64,000 nucleotides of DNA from Torreya grandis (Eukaryota; Streptophyta; Pinopsida; Cupressales; Taxaceae), in contig JARHVA010000001.1 in the NCBI GenBank assembly GCA_037957365.1, positions 13,904,001 through 13,968,000 of the forward strand, given 5' to 3'. Below, piece by piece: positions 1 through 11,936 of the stretch (the stretch's first letter is position 1; each line of letters starts with the position of its first letter). A model generated the notes under the pieces. It saw only the letters and a list, made by a program, of their open reading frames with translations, was not told where the DNA came from and searched no databases. The position numbers and the translations under genes are program-made.

Positions 1-664
1 CAGAATAGTGGTATTTGAGGTTTGATAGGTTTATGACAAAGCATGGCGTTAGTCAATGTCAATGTAACCATTATGTTTATTTTACTAGGTTGGATAATGA
101 TAGCTACATTATCATGTTACTGTATGTAGTGTATATGCTTGTTGCAGTGTCACACATGTAGGGAATTGCTGAGCTAAAGGTAAAAGTAGCTCAGACATTT
201 GCCAAGAAGTATTTAGGAGTAGCAAAGAAAATCCTTGGCATGAGTATTTCTAGAGATAGGGAAAATCACAGGTTGATTTTGTCTCAAGAGGATTATGTGA
301 ATAAGGTAGTCGAGAGGTTCAATTTATAGGATGCAAAACCGGTTAGCACACTATGGTTGGACAGTTCAAGTTGAGCTATGAACAGTGTCCTAAATCACAT
401 GATAAGGTTGAGTACATGGTATGTACTAGACCTGATATTACCCAAGCAGTGGGAGTTGTCAGCAAGTTTATGACCAATCCAAGGAAAGAGTATTAGAAAG
501 TAGTTCAGTGGATTCTCAGATATCTGAGAGGGACTAGCAGTAGGTATTTATGCTATGCAGGGTCAAGCACTTCTCTACATGGGTATTTAGATTTGAATAT
601 GGTAGGTGACTTGGATGACAGGAGAAGCACCATAGGATATGTGTTCACTATTGGTGGTTGATCT
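1..664 (+). pseudogene. Ty1/copia reverse transcriptase C-part and RNase H remnant
   Basis: Conceptual translation in shifting frames gives the end of a copia RT and the start of RNase H. Recognisable blocks are KKILGMSISRDRENHRLILS (about 224-283), a CTRPDITQAVGVV block (about 424-463) and a RRSTIGYVFTIGG block (about 621-660). The usual YVDD catalytic box reads YVVYML (about 122-139), so the two catalytic aspartates are lost. Several stops and frameshifts are present. It lies just upstream of an LTR in the same orientation, so it is the 3' end of a copia element whose 5' part lies outside the window. Confidence 0.85.
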
Positions 665-768
665 TCAAGATTGAACTTGAAGATGGAAATACAAGCTAGA
701 AACAAATTAGAGGATGTATAGGTATAGGTATAGGTACAGGTGCAGTTGTTTATCTCTAAGTGGGAGAT

Positions 769-1607
769 TGTTAAGTTGTGGAGCTAAAAGCTTCACTGGT
801 ATGCAAATGTGGAGGTTGTTGAGTTACAGAGTAACCAACATCGGTCAAGCCAGCTGACATTGGTCATCTCTAGCTACACAGTAACCGGCATCGGTTATGG
901 TCAGCTGGCATCGGTCAGACAGGAACTGACGTCGGTCACCTGTGTGTTTCCAGAACTATTCTAATTTTAGATGAACAGTGAGTTTGCATGTAAAGACTAA
1001 TTTAAGTCTTCAATCTATGTTTCTAATTACTGTTTGGTTTGGGATCTATTTAAGAGACCCATGGGGCTGTATTATAATCAAGGACTAAGGATAAAGATTA
1101 GATCCTCAACTTGAAGGCAAGAACAACAATTGGGTTGGTTGTCTCAAGGGGTGTAAGATCAGTTGATTTGAAGGCAGCAAGATCAAGAAGATCTACATGG
1201 TAAGCAAGGTCAATTAGATCTGCAAGGTGCAAGATCAAGAAGATTTGCTTATGTGTATTGGAGGCAACAACAATAGGGTTGATTGTCACAATCAGAGTAG
1301 GCAACAACAACCATTGGGTTGATTGTCACTGGAGGGAACAACTCTATGTTTGAGTTGGTTGTAATTGATTGAGAGAGAACTCTTGAGGGAGAATTATTGT
1401 ACACCCAAGAGGTGTGGGAAGAGTGAGATTTCTTCAATGTATTTCCTTCTGGAAGAGTGTTAATACAGATTGTATTATTTCTCATATCATCTATTCTTTG
1501 TTATTTCTGAATTCTAGTTACTTATTACTTCTAGTTTAATTTCGTGTTTAGTTGCTTATACAAAGGTAATCAATTGTACTCTCAGAGTAGAGTAGAGGAT
1601 CCTGACA
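769..1607 (+). repeat. 3' LTR of the left-edge copia element
   Basis: The tract AAGTGGGAGAT just before 769 is a typical copia polypurine tract. The LTR is proposed to start TGTTAAG and end CTGACA, which are short inverted ends. The paired 5' LTR is outside the window, so both boundaries rest on these motifs alone. Inside are short repeats such as GGCATCGGTCA (about 840-930) and repeated AACAACAA/GGTTGATTG motifs (about 1260-1360). The ORFs here in both directions are not genes. Confidence 0.6.
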
Positions 1608-2243
1608 CAGCTGAAAGTTGTTGGCATAATTTGAACATAATTCTTCCCAAAATCATGATGCCCCACATTGTAAGTTTTTCTAATTAGAGCCACCATTTTT
1701 TTTCAAAGTAATTGTAAGATCTTTTTCGAAGAGGAACAGTCATATTTGCTTCCTAGATTCATCCTCTTGACTCTTTGAAAAGTTCCTCTCACAATTGTTT
1801 TGTATTGGCCCCAACTACATTGGTGTAGGAATTCTCCTATTCCAGATGAGCAAGGGCCTTGGGATTCAATATTGAATCATCTCTAAGTCATAAAGGAGAT
1901 CAAAACCCAATAAAATAAGTTCATTGCTCTCACATCTGATGTTGCAAGCCCAAGAAGTTTGATGTGAATCGAAGTGGTATTAGAATTAAAGATTTTTTGT
2001 TCAGCAGTCTTATTTGCTAGTCTTTGTGAACTATGTGCAGCAATTAAGGTCAGATTTATTGATTGATAAGAGAAGGGAAATTCAGTCTAGATTCAACGCA
2101 ATAGCATACAATTAAACTATAGATATCCCATGAGAGAAAGTAGATGCATCATAGTTTAAAATAGCCTTGAATAATTGATTTGTACAGCGGTGGAATAAGC
2201 CTTGCACAATTGATTTGTACAGTGACAAAATAAGAAACACAAC
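1608..2243. other. Unassigned flank
   Basis: No coding capacity or known element is recognised. A short imperfect duplication of about 40 bp built on AATTGATTTGTACAG lies at about 2177-2232, next to the insertion site of the following copia element. Confidence 0.5.
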
Positions 2244-2378
2244 TATTAAGCATGAAATATACTGAGAGGGGGGTGAATCAATATATTATATATATTTTAC
2301 TTAATCTGATTTCTTTTCTTTAACCATTTAATCACACATTCAAGATATGCAATAAAATTGAAATAATAACATGTACCA

Positions 2379-2417
<39 letters not shown>

Positions 2418-3234
2418 ACAAATTTTTGCGTGGAAATCCAAAGTGGAAAAAACCATAGAGAATAATCTCAAGTATATGAATGATCACCAACTCAAATTAC
2501 AAAGTTCACAAGCACCAACTTGCAAGAGCACCAACCCCTTTGCCGAGCACCAACACAGTAACTATTTGTGAGCACCAACCCATAGGAGCACCAACCTCTC
2601 TTCTATATAAAATAAACCTATCTCTCAATGTTTCTTACTCAACAAATGATATAACTCAAAAATATCTCTTATTTTTCTCTCCTCTAAAATAAATACAAAC
2701 CATGCACTCTCTTGCATATTACAAATGGCTTCTCAAGCCTTTATTTATAGTTTTTCAAATGACATTTGGCATTCACCCTTTGTGACACTTCAATCTTCAT
2801 GGAAAATGGTGCCAAACTTGCATGACCCTTTGTATCCTTGCATTTGAAAAGTCACATGGTGACCCTTCATAAGTAAATGCATCATTTCCTCTTTTGTCTT
2901 TATCTTAGTTACTTTTCGTATTCCTCAAAGTGTCCCTTCATGTAAAAATGCACCATACCCTCTTTTGTCTTTATATGGTGACTCTTAGAATTCCTCAAGA
3001 TGACTCTTCATGAGAAAATGCATCCCATTCCTCTTTTGTTTTTACCCCATGACTCTTTGACTTCTCCATGGGCCCTCTTTTGACTTATATGCAACCAAAA
3101 ATATATTCATTAATATTAAATAAATATTAACACAAATTAGCTAAGATATGAATATTAAAAACACCATTAAATGCTATGGGGCCTTTATCCCCAATAATGC
3201 TAGACCTTTGACATCAATGACAATATTTCTAACA
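2244..3234 (-). repeat. 3' LTR of the 14.2-kb copia element
   Basis: It aligns along its length with 15491-16434, including the shared opening ATTAAGCA...AAATATACT and the shared end CATCAATGACAATATTTC. It contains an expanded GA microsatellite that is much shorter in the other copy. ORFs inside it are shadows. Confidence 0.88.
2382..2415. repeat. (GA)n microsatellite
   Basis: An uninterrupted run of 17 GA units inside the 3' LTR. The corresponding site in the 5' LTR (about 15631-15640) holds only about five units, so the run expanded or contracted after insertion. Confidence 0.95.
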
Positions 3235-3523
3235 ATCTCACCCTTTGTCATTGATGGCAACCTCAAACTAAAACTACCACATCTTGAAACTTGCATATAC
3301 TGCCATTTAAAAAATATATAGTAACACCCCCTTACTGTAGTAATCTGTACATGTTCCCTGTTGACGCAGTGGATTGCACCCAGGGCAGGAGGCTGGGCTC
3401 TTGCCTTCCACACGTCAAAATAGAAACTCCCATCTTGCCTGTGGGGATAGCAAAATTGGGGGGAGAGTCTCTAGATAAGGGCTAGCTCCCTTTGAAGCAT
3501 CTAAGTTATTCCAATAAGTGCTA

Positions 3524-3530
<7 letters not shown>

Positions 3531-3570
<40 letters not shown>
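3531..3570. repeat. (TA)n microsatellite
   Basis: An AT dinucleotide run inside the 3' LTR. The 5' LTR has only a short version at about 8106-8118. Confidence 0.9.
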
Positions 3571-3572
<2 letters not shown>

Positions 3573-5277
3573 GGGGGGATGAAAAGGGAGAAGGATTATA
3601 GGAAAACAAAACTTACTCTAAAAGGGTGATGCACCAAATGATTCGACCTACTCACACTCACACTCTCAACCATACAAACACATACGTACACTTTAACTGG
3701 TAAAAAGACCAGGTTTTAGGAAGCTTAATAGGGAAGCTTTAATGGAACACACTGAAAAAGAGACTCACCATAGGTGCTGTAGAAAAAGCACACTGTCTAG
3801 TAACCTCCTTCTATCTTTGCGCTCCAAGTATAGCTCTTCTGTCACCTGCAACAATGGTGCCTTATAGATAACAAATGCATTGGTGTTAACCCTGTGAAAG
3901 CATTAGAAATTGATGACTAAACACAAGACTAACACTCAGACACACTTAGAGATATCTAACCAGAATAGAGGTAAAAATGCATTTTATTGATTCCAAGTGA
4001 AAATTGCTAGGGCTTCGCCTTACAATGTGAAAGATAGGTCTTTTTAAAATGAGAAGTTACAATATATATAGAGAAGAGGGAACAACATCACCTTCTATGA
4101 AAAAGACTTTTGGCACCCTTTAACAAGTGGCCCTTGCGCGTCCAAAGGGCATTGGGAAGAGGAAATAGCTAAAATATAAATGTTGTGTTGGTTCTGATTC
4201 TAATTCAGGCATTTAAAAACATAGGCCACACCATTTCTCCATAACCAAGACTACTCCTTGAAGGCACCCACGTGGTTTGTCTGCTCATAAATGCAAAATG
4301 GAGAAAAAATGGGTCACATCGTTCACTGTTTGCATCCCATTTATGACCACTTGGCAAGCATAGTTCCAATCATTGGAATAACTCCTTGAGTCGATGCCTT
4401 CCTTCGCCACTTGGACTATTTTGTCTATTTCTATACTTGGCTCTTTTGTCTTTTCTTTGCCTTGTCTCTTCTGGCTCCTTTGGCCCTTGGGGGCTACCTT
4501 CTCGTCCTTGCTAGCTCCTTGGGCTCTTTTATTATCAGGTCACTGAGTCCATTCTCAACCTTTGTCTTTTCCAATCTCATCTTCCTAGTTTTGTCCTTTT
4601 TGTTGGCTTTATCGCTTTTTGGCTCCTTTAGCCCCCGAGGCTATCTTTTGGTGGGTCACTGGCTCCTTGGGTTCTTTTCTAGTTTTGGCGCTAAAGCATT
4701 TAAAAATCAAATGGCTATTCCCTTGCCAAAAAATTGACGTTCATGAGCCCGTCACTATTTGAAAACCAACAGCTAGTTTGTTTCTCTTAAATTGATGACT
4801 TCAGAGACGTCACCATCCTTTGACACTTTACTTGGCCTTTCCCTTTAATTCAGCATTTTTCATTGCTCCCTTTCCTTCGAATTTCTTCTTTTGCATCCTC
4901 TTGACGGGAAGGTGACCCTTCAGCTTTGGGGAAGTGTCCTTTATTTTGGCAGCCAATATTCCCCCACAAGGGCACCTGCCCTTTGGGGTTCTTCGGCTCC
5001 CTTGGCTTTGAAATTCTTCAGAGTCCTTTCCTGCAAACTTTTTTCCATGAACATTTTCCTACAGACAAAAAGTCTGCAGAATTGCCTTATCCGCTTTGCT
5101 TTCCTTCAAATTTTCCATCGGCTTTTCTCCCGCAGCTTTCAAATTTCTTCGGTCTTTTTGCCTCTTTTGAAAGTCATTCCCTGCCCTCCGCAAGGGCTCT
5201 TGAGTCCTAAAATGCCCTCCGCAAGGACACTTGAAATGGTCCATTTTGTGCCTAAGTGTCAAATTTGTCTCTACCTG

Positions 5278-5406
5278 CAGAGTCCGTAGAAATGGACCTA
5301 CAGATTTCATAGAAACTAGACCTACAAAGTTCACAGAAAATGCCTGTGGAGTCCATAGAAAACTTGCAGAGTCCATAGAAAACCTATAGAGTCTGTAGAA
5401 ATTTCT
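5278..5406. repeat. Short tandem repeat in LTR (about six 18-25 bp units)
   Basis: Units follow the pattern AGAGTCCGTAGAAAnnnACCT. The same array is present in the other LTR at 10088-10216, so it pre-dates insertion. It produces the repetitive translation seen on the minus strand. Confidence 0.8.
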
Positions 5407-6007
5407 AGACTTGTGTAAAATCAAGAAATGAATTGGCTCATAATAGTAGGGAAAGAAGGGGACCAATTTTTGGCCTGTTGGGCAAAAAATGGTCAACAAA
5501 TTAGCGACTCCCAGGGGAAGCGTGCCTGCTATGCTTAGAGACCAGTTGCCTTAAAGTCCATTGGGCACAGAGTTAGAACGCAACTTTGAAGAAAGGCAGA
5601 CAATAGCCTTGAGAGATCCCATAATCAATCATGAGCTTTTACCCCACGCACAAAGGAAAACCCACACAAGGCTAAAAACACTACTTATGCAAACAGCACT
5701 TAGGGAAAACAAGAAAGGAAACTAAAAGCAAACTACTATGTACAGCTAACCAGGTATATTTGCCTCCCTCCTAGATCAAAGGAAAAATTTCTTAAGTCTC
5801 CTTTATGGCAAGGAAACTTATGGTGCCAGACAAGCGGCTAAATGAAAAGGAGATTTGGTGACCTGCTCCTCTTGCCTACCATCTTGATCGGCTCGTATCC
5901 AAATGAAAAAGGGGTAAACATGCTTCCAACATATATGTATTCTTCTTGTTCTTGGAAGCTTGCCTCTTTTTGGTTCTTCATGTTGGTGTATCTTATCAAG
6001 AAATCAA

Positions 6008-7750
6008 TCACTTTGGCTTATCACCATAAGCCCCTTGATATGCATCATTGATTGGCTTGTCCCCTTCTGCCTCATGCTCAGGTTCCATGGCATCATCATC
6101 CTCCTTGATGACTTCAAAAAAAAAATCTTCAAATTTACCAACCTCTTGAAAGGATAAATCTAAAAGCTTGTAGCCCCTTTGCATACTTATATGAGTCCCA
6201 ATGTTGCCTTCTCCACTCTTAGCTAGCTCATAGCCTCCTTGAAGAATAGTGTAACCTGCCCCAATGACTTCAAACAAATCATTCAAAACCTGATCAAGAA
6301 AGTGTCCATGCTCCTCCATGACGTCTTGCAAATTGAGAAAAAGGTTAGAGATCACTTCTTCCTCATCAGAGATAGAGGAAAAAGCTTGCGACTTGTTTTC
6401 TTTTTCATCAAAGAGGGTACCTATGGTGATCTCATCCTCATCTGCACTCATGAAGTCTCCCTAATCAGTCATAAACTTAGCATACTCCTCTTCACTTGCT
6501 TCCTTCAAGATGGATTCCTCAACACAAAAGAAACATTCTTCATTCATCAGGCAAGGAGGTGGAACACAAGGATTGTCAAAATTAGGTTGGGAATGGGAAG
6601 CAGGGGATCCTTTTAAAAACTTATGAGAAAATGGGGGCAAATCTTGGGCCAAAATCACTTGATTTTCGTCTCTCCACTTTACCAACACTTCATCAATATT
6701 GAAATTAGCTTGAAGATTGGTACAAGGGGTATCTTTTGGCGTAGGCTCCTCTACAAGGTCTGAAAGTTCCATCTCTCTTTCACTAAGCAGTCTCACCTTA
6801 GCCTCTAATTCCTCAATTCACTTAGCTAGATTATCCTGAAAGAGTCTTTCTTGGAGCTCATAGGATTCATCATAGAGATGGGGAGTGCATGAAGGTTGCC
6901 ATGAAATACAAGAAGCTTTTCGAGGAAGGGTGGGAGGGACTTGAAAAGGACTAACCTCATTTTGTACCTCACACTCTTGGACAATGTCCTTCTCTTCCTT
7001 ATTGTTCCATGACTCAATCACTTTATTCTAGCTCATGATATTAGGACTGGGCATCTCCTTTTTGGGGGATAGGGCCACAATGTGAGAGGGTAGTGAGGGT
7101 TTGGATTCCACTTCCCTTGCTACCAAAATAGACTGTTGCATTTGAAGATTTTTCAATTCAATATGTTTATCAAAATTAGCCTTAAACACAAGATTTACTG
7201 TTTCGAAACTCTCCTCAACATGATTGGGGAAAGAACTTTGATAGGCTTGACTTGGCTCATAAGCAGGGGTTGTGTATGACTAATATGATACTTGGGGCAG
7301 TGGGTATGCAAGTTGATAGGCTTGGTAAGGCTGCCTCTCATGAATACTCAACCTCCCTTCCAAAGATGCAATCAAACCACTCACATCCAGCATCTCACTT
7401 GTAAGCCTTTGCCAATTGGCTCTTTCAATGGGGGTCCATTCACTCTTAACCAGATCCAGTGCATTTTTCACTTGATGTAAAACATGATCAAATATTTCTT
7501 GGCCACATCCCCCTCTGGTGTCAAGCTCTACTACATACTTTTCATATCCTAGTAGTGCTCGTTTGAAGGTGGAAACGGGTTGATTGGCAAGGACATTAGG
7601 TTGAGTAAGAGAAGTGACACATTGAGAAGACTGAGCATAAGGCTGATATAGCTCATGATAGGGCTGAGATTGGTTATATTGGACCTAATAAGGATCAACA
7701 CAAGGCTGGTAAGGATCATAGCCAGGCTGGCCAAGGAAAATAGGGCCCAT
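6008..7750 (-). pseudogene. Internal reading frame of the non-autonomous element, unknown product
   Basis: One minus-strand frame runs from ATG at 7750 to about 6008 (about 580 codons) and is interrupted by stops near 7686, 7278, 7022, 6815 and 6458. There is no frame change along this length, so it once encoded one protein. The first half is rich in Tyr, Gln and Pro (YDPYQP and YQAYQLAY motifs). The middle has a helical stretch with EWTPIERANWQRL (about 7400-7440). The last part is acidic (MSADEDEITIG at about 6419-6451). No CCHC knuckle, protease or RT motif is visible. It may be a diverged gag-like or element-specific protein; I do not recognise it. Confidence 0.6.
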
Positions 7751-7914
7751 GGTTCTAAACAATGGAATTATACATACCAAAATACTATTTCTTGATGGCA
7801 CTAGAACTGCTTAACCAGTTGATTTAAATCAGAGTCATCAGATGCTGAAAATGGTTGATTTTGCTATAACAGGACCAGCATCAATCCTGAGACTTTACTA
7901 AGTGTAAAAATTGA

Positions 7915-7932
7915 GTCCCACTGGGCGTGCCA
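7915..7932 (-). other. Candidate primer binding site of the nested element
   Basis: TGGCACGCCCAGTGGGAC on the minus strand lies six bases inside the 5' LTR edge and begins TGG, as expected for pairing with a tRNA CCA end. The tRNA is not assigned. Confidence 0.6.
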
Positions 7933-7937
7933 AAAAC

Positions 7938-10308
7938 TATTGACGCAGTGGATTCCACCTTGGGCAGGAGGCTGGGCTCTTGCCTTCCACACGTCAAAAT
8001 GGAAACTCCCCTCTTGCCTGTGGGGACAAAAAAATTGGGGGGAGAGTCTCTAGATAAGGGCTAGCTCCCTTTGATGCATCTGAATTATTCCAATAAGTGA
8101 TAATACATATATATATAATGGGGGGGCTGAAAAGGGAGAAGGATTACAAGAAAACAAAACCTACTCTAAAAGGGTGATGCACCAAATGATTCGACCTACT
8201 CACACTCACACTCTAAACCATAAAAACACATACGTATACTTTAACTGGTAAAAGGACCAAGCTGCAGGAAGCTTAACAGGGAGGCTTTAATGGAACACAT
8301 AGAAAAAGGGACTCACCATAGGTGCTGTAGAAAAAGCACACTGTCTATTAACCTCCTTCTGTCTCTGCACTCCAGGTATAGCTCTTCTTGTCACCTACAA
8401 GAATGGCACCTTATATATACCATATGCATTGGTGTCAACCCTGTGAAAGCATTAGAAAGTGATGACTAAACACAAGACTAACACTCAGACACACTCAGAG
8501 ATATCTAACCAGAAGAGAGGTAAAAATGTGTTTTATTGATTCCAGGTGAAAATTGCCAGGGCTTCGCCTTACAATGTGAAAGATAGGTCTTTTTAAAATG
8601 AGAAGTTACAATATATATATAGAAGAGGGAACAACAGTGCCTTCTTTGAAAAAGACTTTTGGCACCCTTTGACAAGTGGCCCTTACACGTCCCAAGGGCG
8701 TTGGGAAGAGGAAGCCGCTAAAATATAAATGTTGTGTCGGTTTCGATTTTGACTTCAAGCATTTAAAAACATAGGCCACGCCGTTTCTCCATAACCAAGA
8801 TTGCTCCTTGAAGGCACCCACATGGTTTGTCTGTTCATAAATGCAAAATGGAGAAAAAATGGGTTACACCATTCACTATTTGCATCCCATTTACGACCAC
8901 TTGGCAAGCACTGTTCCAACCGCTGGAATAACTCCTTGAGTCGACACCTTCCTTTGCCACTCAGACTATTTTGTCTATTTCTACACTTGGCTCTTTTGTC
9001 TTTTCCTTGCCTTGTCTCTTATGGCTCCTTTGGCCCTCAGGGGCTACCTTCTCATCCTTGCTAGCTCCTTGGGCTCTTTTATTAGCAGGTCACTGAGTTC
9101 ATTATCAACCTTTGTCTTTTCCAGTGTCATCTTCCTGGTTTTGTCCTTTTTGCTGGCTTTGTCACTTTCTATCTCCTTCAGCCCCTGGGGCTATCTTTTG
9201 GTGGGTCGCTAGCTCTTTGGGCTCTTTTCTGGTTTTGGTGCTCAAGCATTTAAAAATCAAACGGCTATTCCCCTGCTAAAAAATTGACGTTCACGGGCCC
9301 GTGACTGTTTGAAAACCAATGGCTAGTCCATTTCTCTAAAATTGACGGCTTCGAAGACGTCATCATCCTTTGACACTTTACTCGGCCTTTCTCTTTGATT
9401 CGGCCTTTTTCGTCGCTCCCTTTCCTTTGAATTTCTTGTTTTGCATCCTCTCAAAGGGAAGGTGGCCCTTCGGCTTTGGGGAAGTGTCCTTTATTTTGGT
9501 AGCCAAGAGTCCCCCGCAAGGGCACCTGCCCTTCGGAGTCCTTCGGCTCCCTTGGCTGAAATTCTTCAGAGTCCTTTCCCGTAGACTTTTTTTTACAGAC
9601 ATTTTCTTGTGGACAAAAAGTCCACAAGAATTGCCTTGTCTGCTTTGCTTTCCTTCAAAATTTCAGTCTGCTTTTCTCCCGTAGCTTCTGAATTTATTCA
9701 AACTTTTTGTCCGAAGGAATTCCTTCTGACAAAAAGTCTAAAAGAATTTGTTTTATGCCTTAGTCTTTTTCTTGCTTTGCGAAATTTTTTGTTTGTGGCC
9801 CTTCTGAATTCCTTCGGATAAAAATTTCGAAGGAGTTCTTCCTTTGCTTCTTCAAACTGCCTTTGAAAAGTGCCCTTTGGAAAAATTGGAAAGGAGCCTT
9901 TCGAAGGGTACTTTCTATGCCTTAAATAAAATTTTGAAGGAAACTTACCTTTCTGGCTTTTCTTCTGCTGCCTCTTTTGAAAGTCCTTCCCTTCGCTCCG
10001 CAAGGGCTCTTGAATCCTGAACTGCCCTCTGCAAGGACATTTGAAATGGTCCATTTTATGCCTAAGTGTCAAATTTGTCTCTATCCGCAGAGTCCGTAGA
10101 AATGGACCTGCAAAGTCCGTAGAAACTAGACCTCTAGAGTTCGTAGAAAATGCCTGTGGAGTCTGTATAAAACCTATAGAGTCTGTAGAAAACCTGAAGA
10201 GTCCATATAAATTTCTAGACTTGTGTAAAATCAAGAAATGAATTGGCTTAGAACAACAGGGAAAGAAGGGGACCGATTTTTGGCCTGTTGGGAAAAAAAT
10301 GATCAACA
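7938..10308 (-). repeat. 5' LTR of the nested element
   Basis: 2371 bp, homologous to 3359-5498. It contains a 261-bp segment absent from the partner (9710-9970), rich in GAAGG/CCTTC inverted motifs. A 203-codon minus-strand ORF (9698-10309) is a by-product of the tandem repeats and is not called as a gene. Confidence 0.9.
10088..10216. repeat. Short tandem repeat in LTR, second copy
   Basis: Counterpart of the array at 5278-5406, with the same AGAGTCCGTAGAAA-type units. Confidence 0.8.
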
Positions 10309-10448
10309 TTCCCTGTACCTATTCTACACCTATTTTTGCACCTATACATGTACCTATACCTATTTCTATTCTTATCCCCTTTTCACATCAATGGCAAAGG
10401 GCCTATCCTAGAGCTAACACTTTGTTCCCTCTCAACTAATGCTAATCC

Positions 10449-11225
10449 TCAAAGGCAAGAAGTACAAAAAATCACTCTTAACTTCTCTCGTGGATATTCA
10501 AATGTGTCTTTTAATAGCGCCTTTGTGAAAATATCTATAATCTACTCTATAGTACTGATATATTTCATCTTAACCTATTGATCTGCAACTTGCTCTCTCA
10601 AGATATGATATCTAATGAGAATATGTTTTATTCTTGATTGCATCACTAGATTCTTTGAAATATTAATAGCACTTGTGTTGTCACAGAAAATAGAAATAGG
10701 TACATCATATTTTACCTTGATATCTTCTAAATTTTGCTTCATCCAAAGCACTTGAGTATAACACAACATCACTCCAATATATGGTGCTTCAACTGTAGAA
10801 AGTGATACTGAGTTTTGCTTCTTACTTAGCCAAGATACTAAGCTATCACCAAGAAAGAAAGCTCCTCCACTTATACTCTTTCTATCATCCAAACAACCTG
10901 CCTAATCTGAATCTGTATAAACAACCAAAATAAAATCTCTATCTGTTGGATACCATAATCCATAATCTAATGTCTCTTTGACATATCTGAATATTCTCTT
11001 CACCAAATGAATATGACTATCTTTTGGAGCTAATTGATATCTTGCAACCATACCTACTACATGCATGATGTCTAGCCTCGATGTTGTCAAATATAAAATA
11101 CTACTAATCATAGATCTATACAAATATTGATCTACAATAGGTAAATATTCATCCTTGCTCACCTTATTTTTTGTACTCATAGGTGTCCCAAATGGTTCAC
11201 AATTCTCAAAACCAAATTTCTTCAA
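10449..11225 (-). pseudogene. Copia RNase H region
   Basis: The translation shows the end of RT and RNase H of a copia polyprotein: LYRSMISSILYLTTSRLDIM, then VYTDSD, CLDDRKSISGGAFFLGDSLV, WLSKKQNSVSLSTVEAPYI, and IFCDNTSAINISKN with the conserved DN pair. The tail DIFTKALLKDTFEYPREKL ends at 10449. Stops interrupt at about 10899 and 10575. It is the last coding part of the 14.2-kb copia element; the nested element begins about 140 bp further on. Confidence 0.88.
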
Positions 11226-11273
11226 TATTTATTTGGCATATTTACTTTGAGCTATAAAAACTCTTTTATCTGA

Positions 11274-11936
11274 CTAAAATATTTGCAATCCTAAGAAAAA
11301 TGACAATTCTCCAAGCATAGACATATCAAATTTTTTTTGCATATTATCAGAAAATTCTTTTGTCATCTTTTCAATGTTTCTTTCAAAAATGATGTCATCA
11401 ACATATACCACAACAGTAAATTGATGTTCACCTTCTACTTTGATGTAGAGATTACTGTCAGCAAATCTTCTTTTGAAACCTTGATTCTGTAGGTACTTAT
11501 CAAGTCTTGCATACCAAGCTCTGGGAGCTTGTTTCAATTCATTCATTGCTTTCTTTAATCTGCATACATAGCTACTAACATTTGAGAGAATAAATCTTTC
11601 AGGCTGCTCAATGTAGACCTCTTCTTCTAGATTCCTATTTAGGAAGGTAGATTTGACATCCATCTAAAACACTTGGAAATTTTTAAACACTACATATGCA
11701 AAAAACATTGTAATAGCCTCTAGCATTGCCACTGGTGCAAAATTTTCTTCAAAATTTATTCTCTCAATCTGAGCATATCCTTTACATACTAATCTTGCTT
11801 TATTCATGGTCACTTCTCCATTTTCATTCAACTTATTTTTGTAAACCCATTTTATTTCTATCACATTATGATCTTTTGGTCTAGGCACTAATTTCCAAGT
11901 ATCATTCTTTTCAATTTGATTTAATTCTTCATCCAT
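11274..11936 (-). pseudogene. Copia reverse transcriptase
   Basis: The start MDEELNQIEKNDTWKLVPRP and KWVYKNKLNENGEV, KARLVCKGYAQ are the usual copia RT entry. MDVKSTFLNRNLEEEVYIEQ and VVYVDDIIF follow; the YVDD catalytic box is intact. One stop (about 11664) separates the two halves in the same frame. Domain RVT_2 (copia RT). It is flanked by the integrase region at higher coordinates and RNase H at lower coordinates, which is copia order on the minus strand. Confidence 0.92.

Larger units (their letters stand above)
3359..5498 (-). repeat. 3' LTR of the nested element
   Basis: Homologous to 7938-10308. It differs by a (TA)n run at about 3531-3570 and by absence of 261 bp present in the partner at 9710-9970. 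ORFs inside it appear in both LTR copies and are not genes. Confidence 0.9.
3359..10308 (-). mobile_element. Nested non-autonomous LTR retrotransposon
   Basis: Long direct repeats (3359-5498 and 7938-10308) enclose only 2.4 kb. TTCCC is duplicated on both sides (3354-3358 and 10309-10313), proving insertion into the surrounding copia element. On the minus strand the 5' LTR is followed by TGGCACGCCCAGTGGGAC (7915-7932), a primer-binding-site-like motif beginning TGG; this sets the orientation. The LTR ends are TGTTGA and TCAACA (TCAATA in the 5' LTR). No protease, RT or integrase is present; one stop-interrupted reading frame fills the interior. Size and LTR length suggest a LARD-like derivative of a Ty3/gypsy family, which is inference. 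Confidence 0.88.

Noticed and set aside
4411..5289. Hydrophobic plus-strand ORFs of 108 and 132 codons
   Set aside because: They are inside the 3' LTR, antisense to the element, and their counterparts at 9012-9684 do not keep the same open frame.
5501..5520. AGCGACTCCCAGGGG as a plus-strand primer binding site of the nested element
   Set aside because: It does not begin TGG, while TGGCACGCCCAGTGGGAC at the other LTR does and agrees with the coding strand.
9698..10309. 203-codon minus-strand ORF, the longest in the window
   Set aside because: It lies wholly in an LTR, its repetitive sequence comes from 18-25 bp tandem units, and the partner LTR carries only a shorter version.
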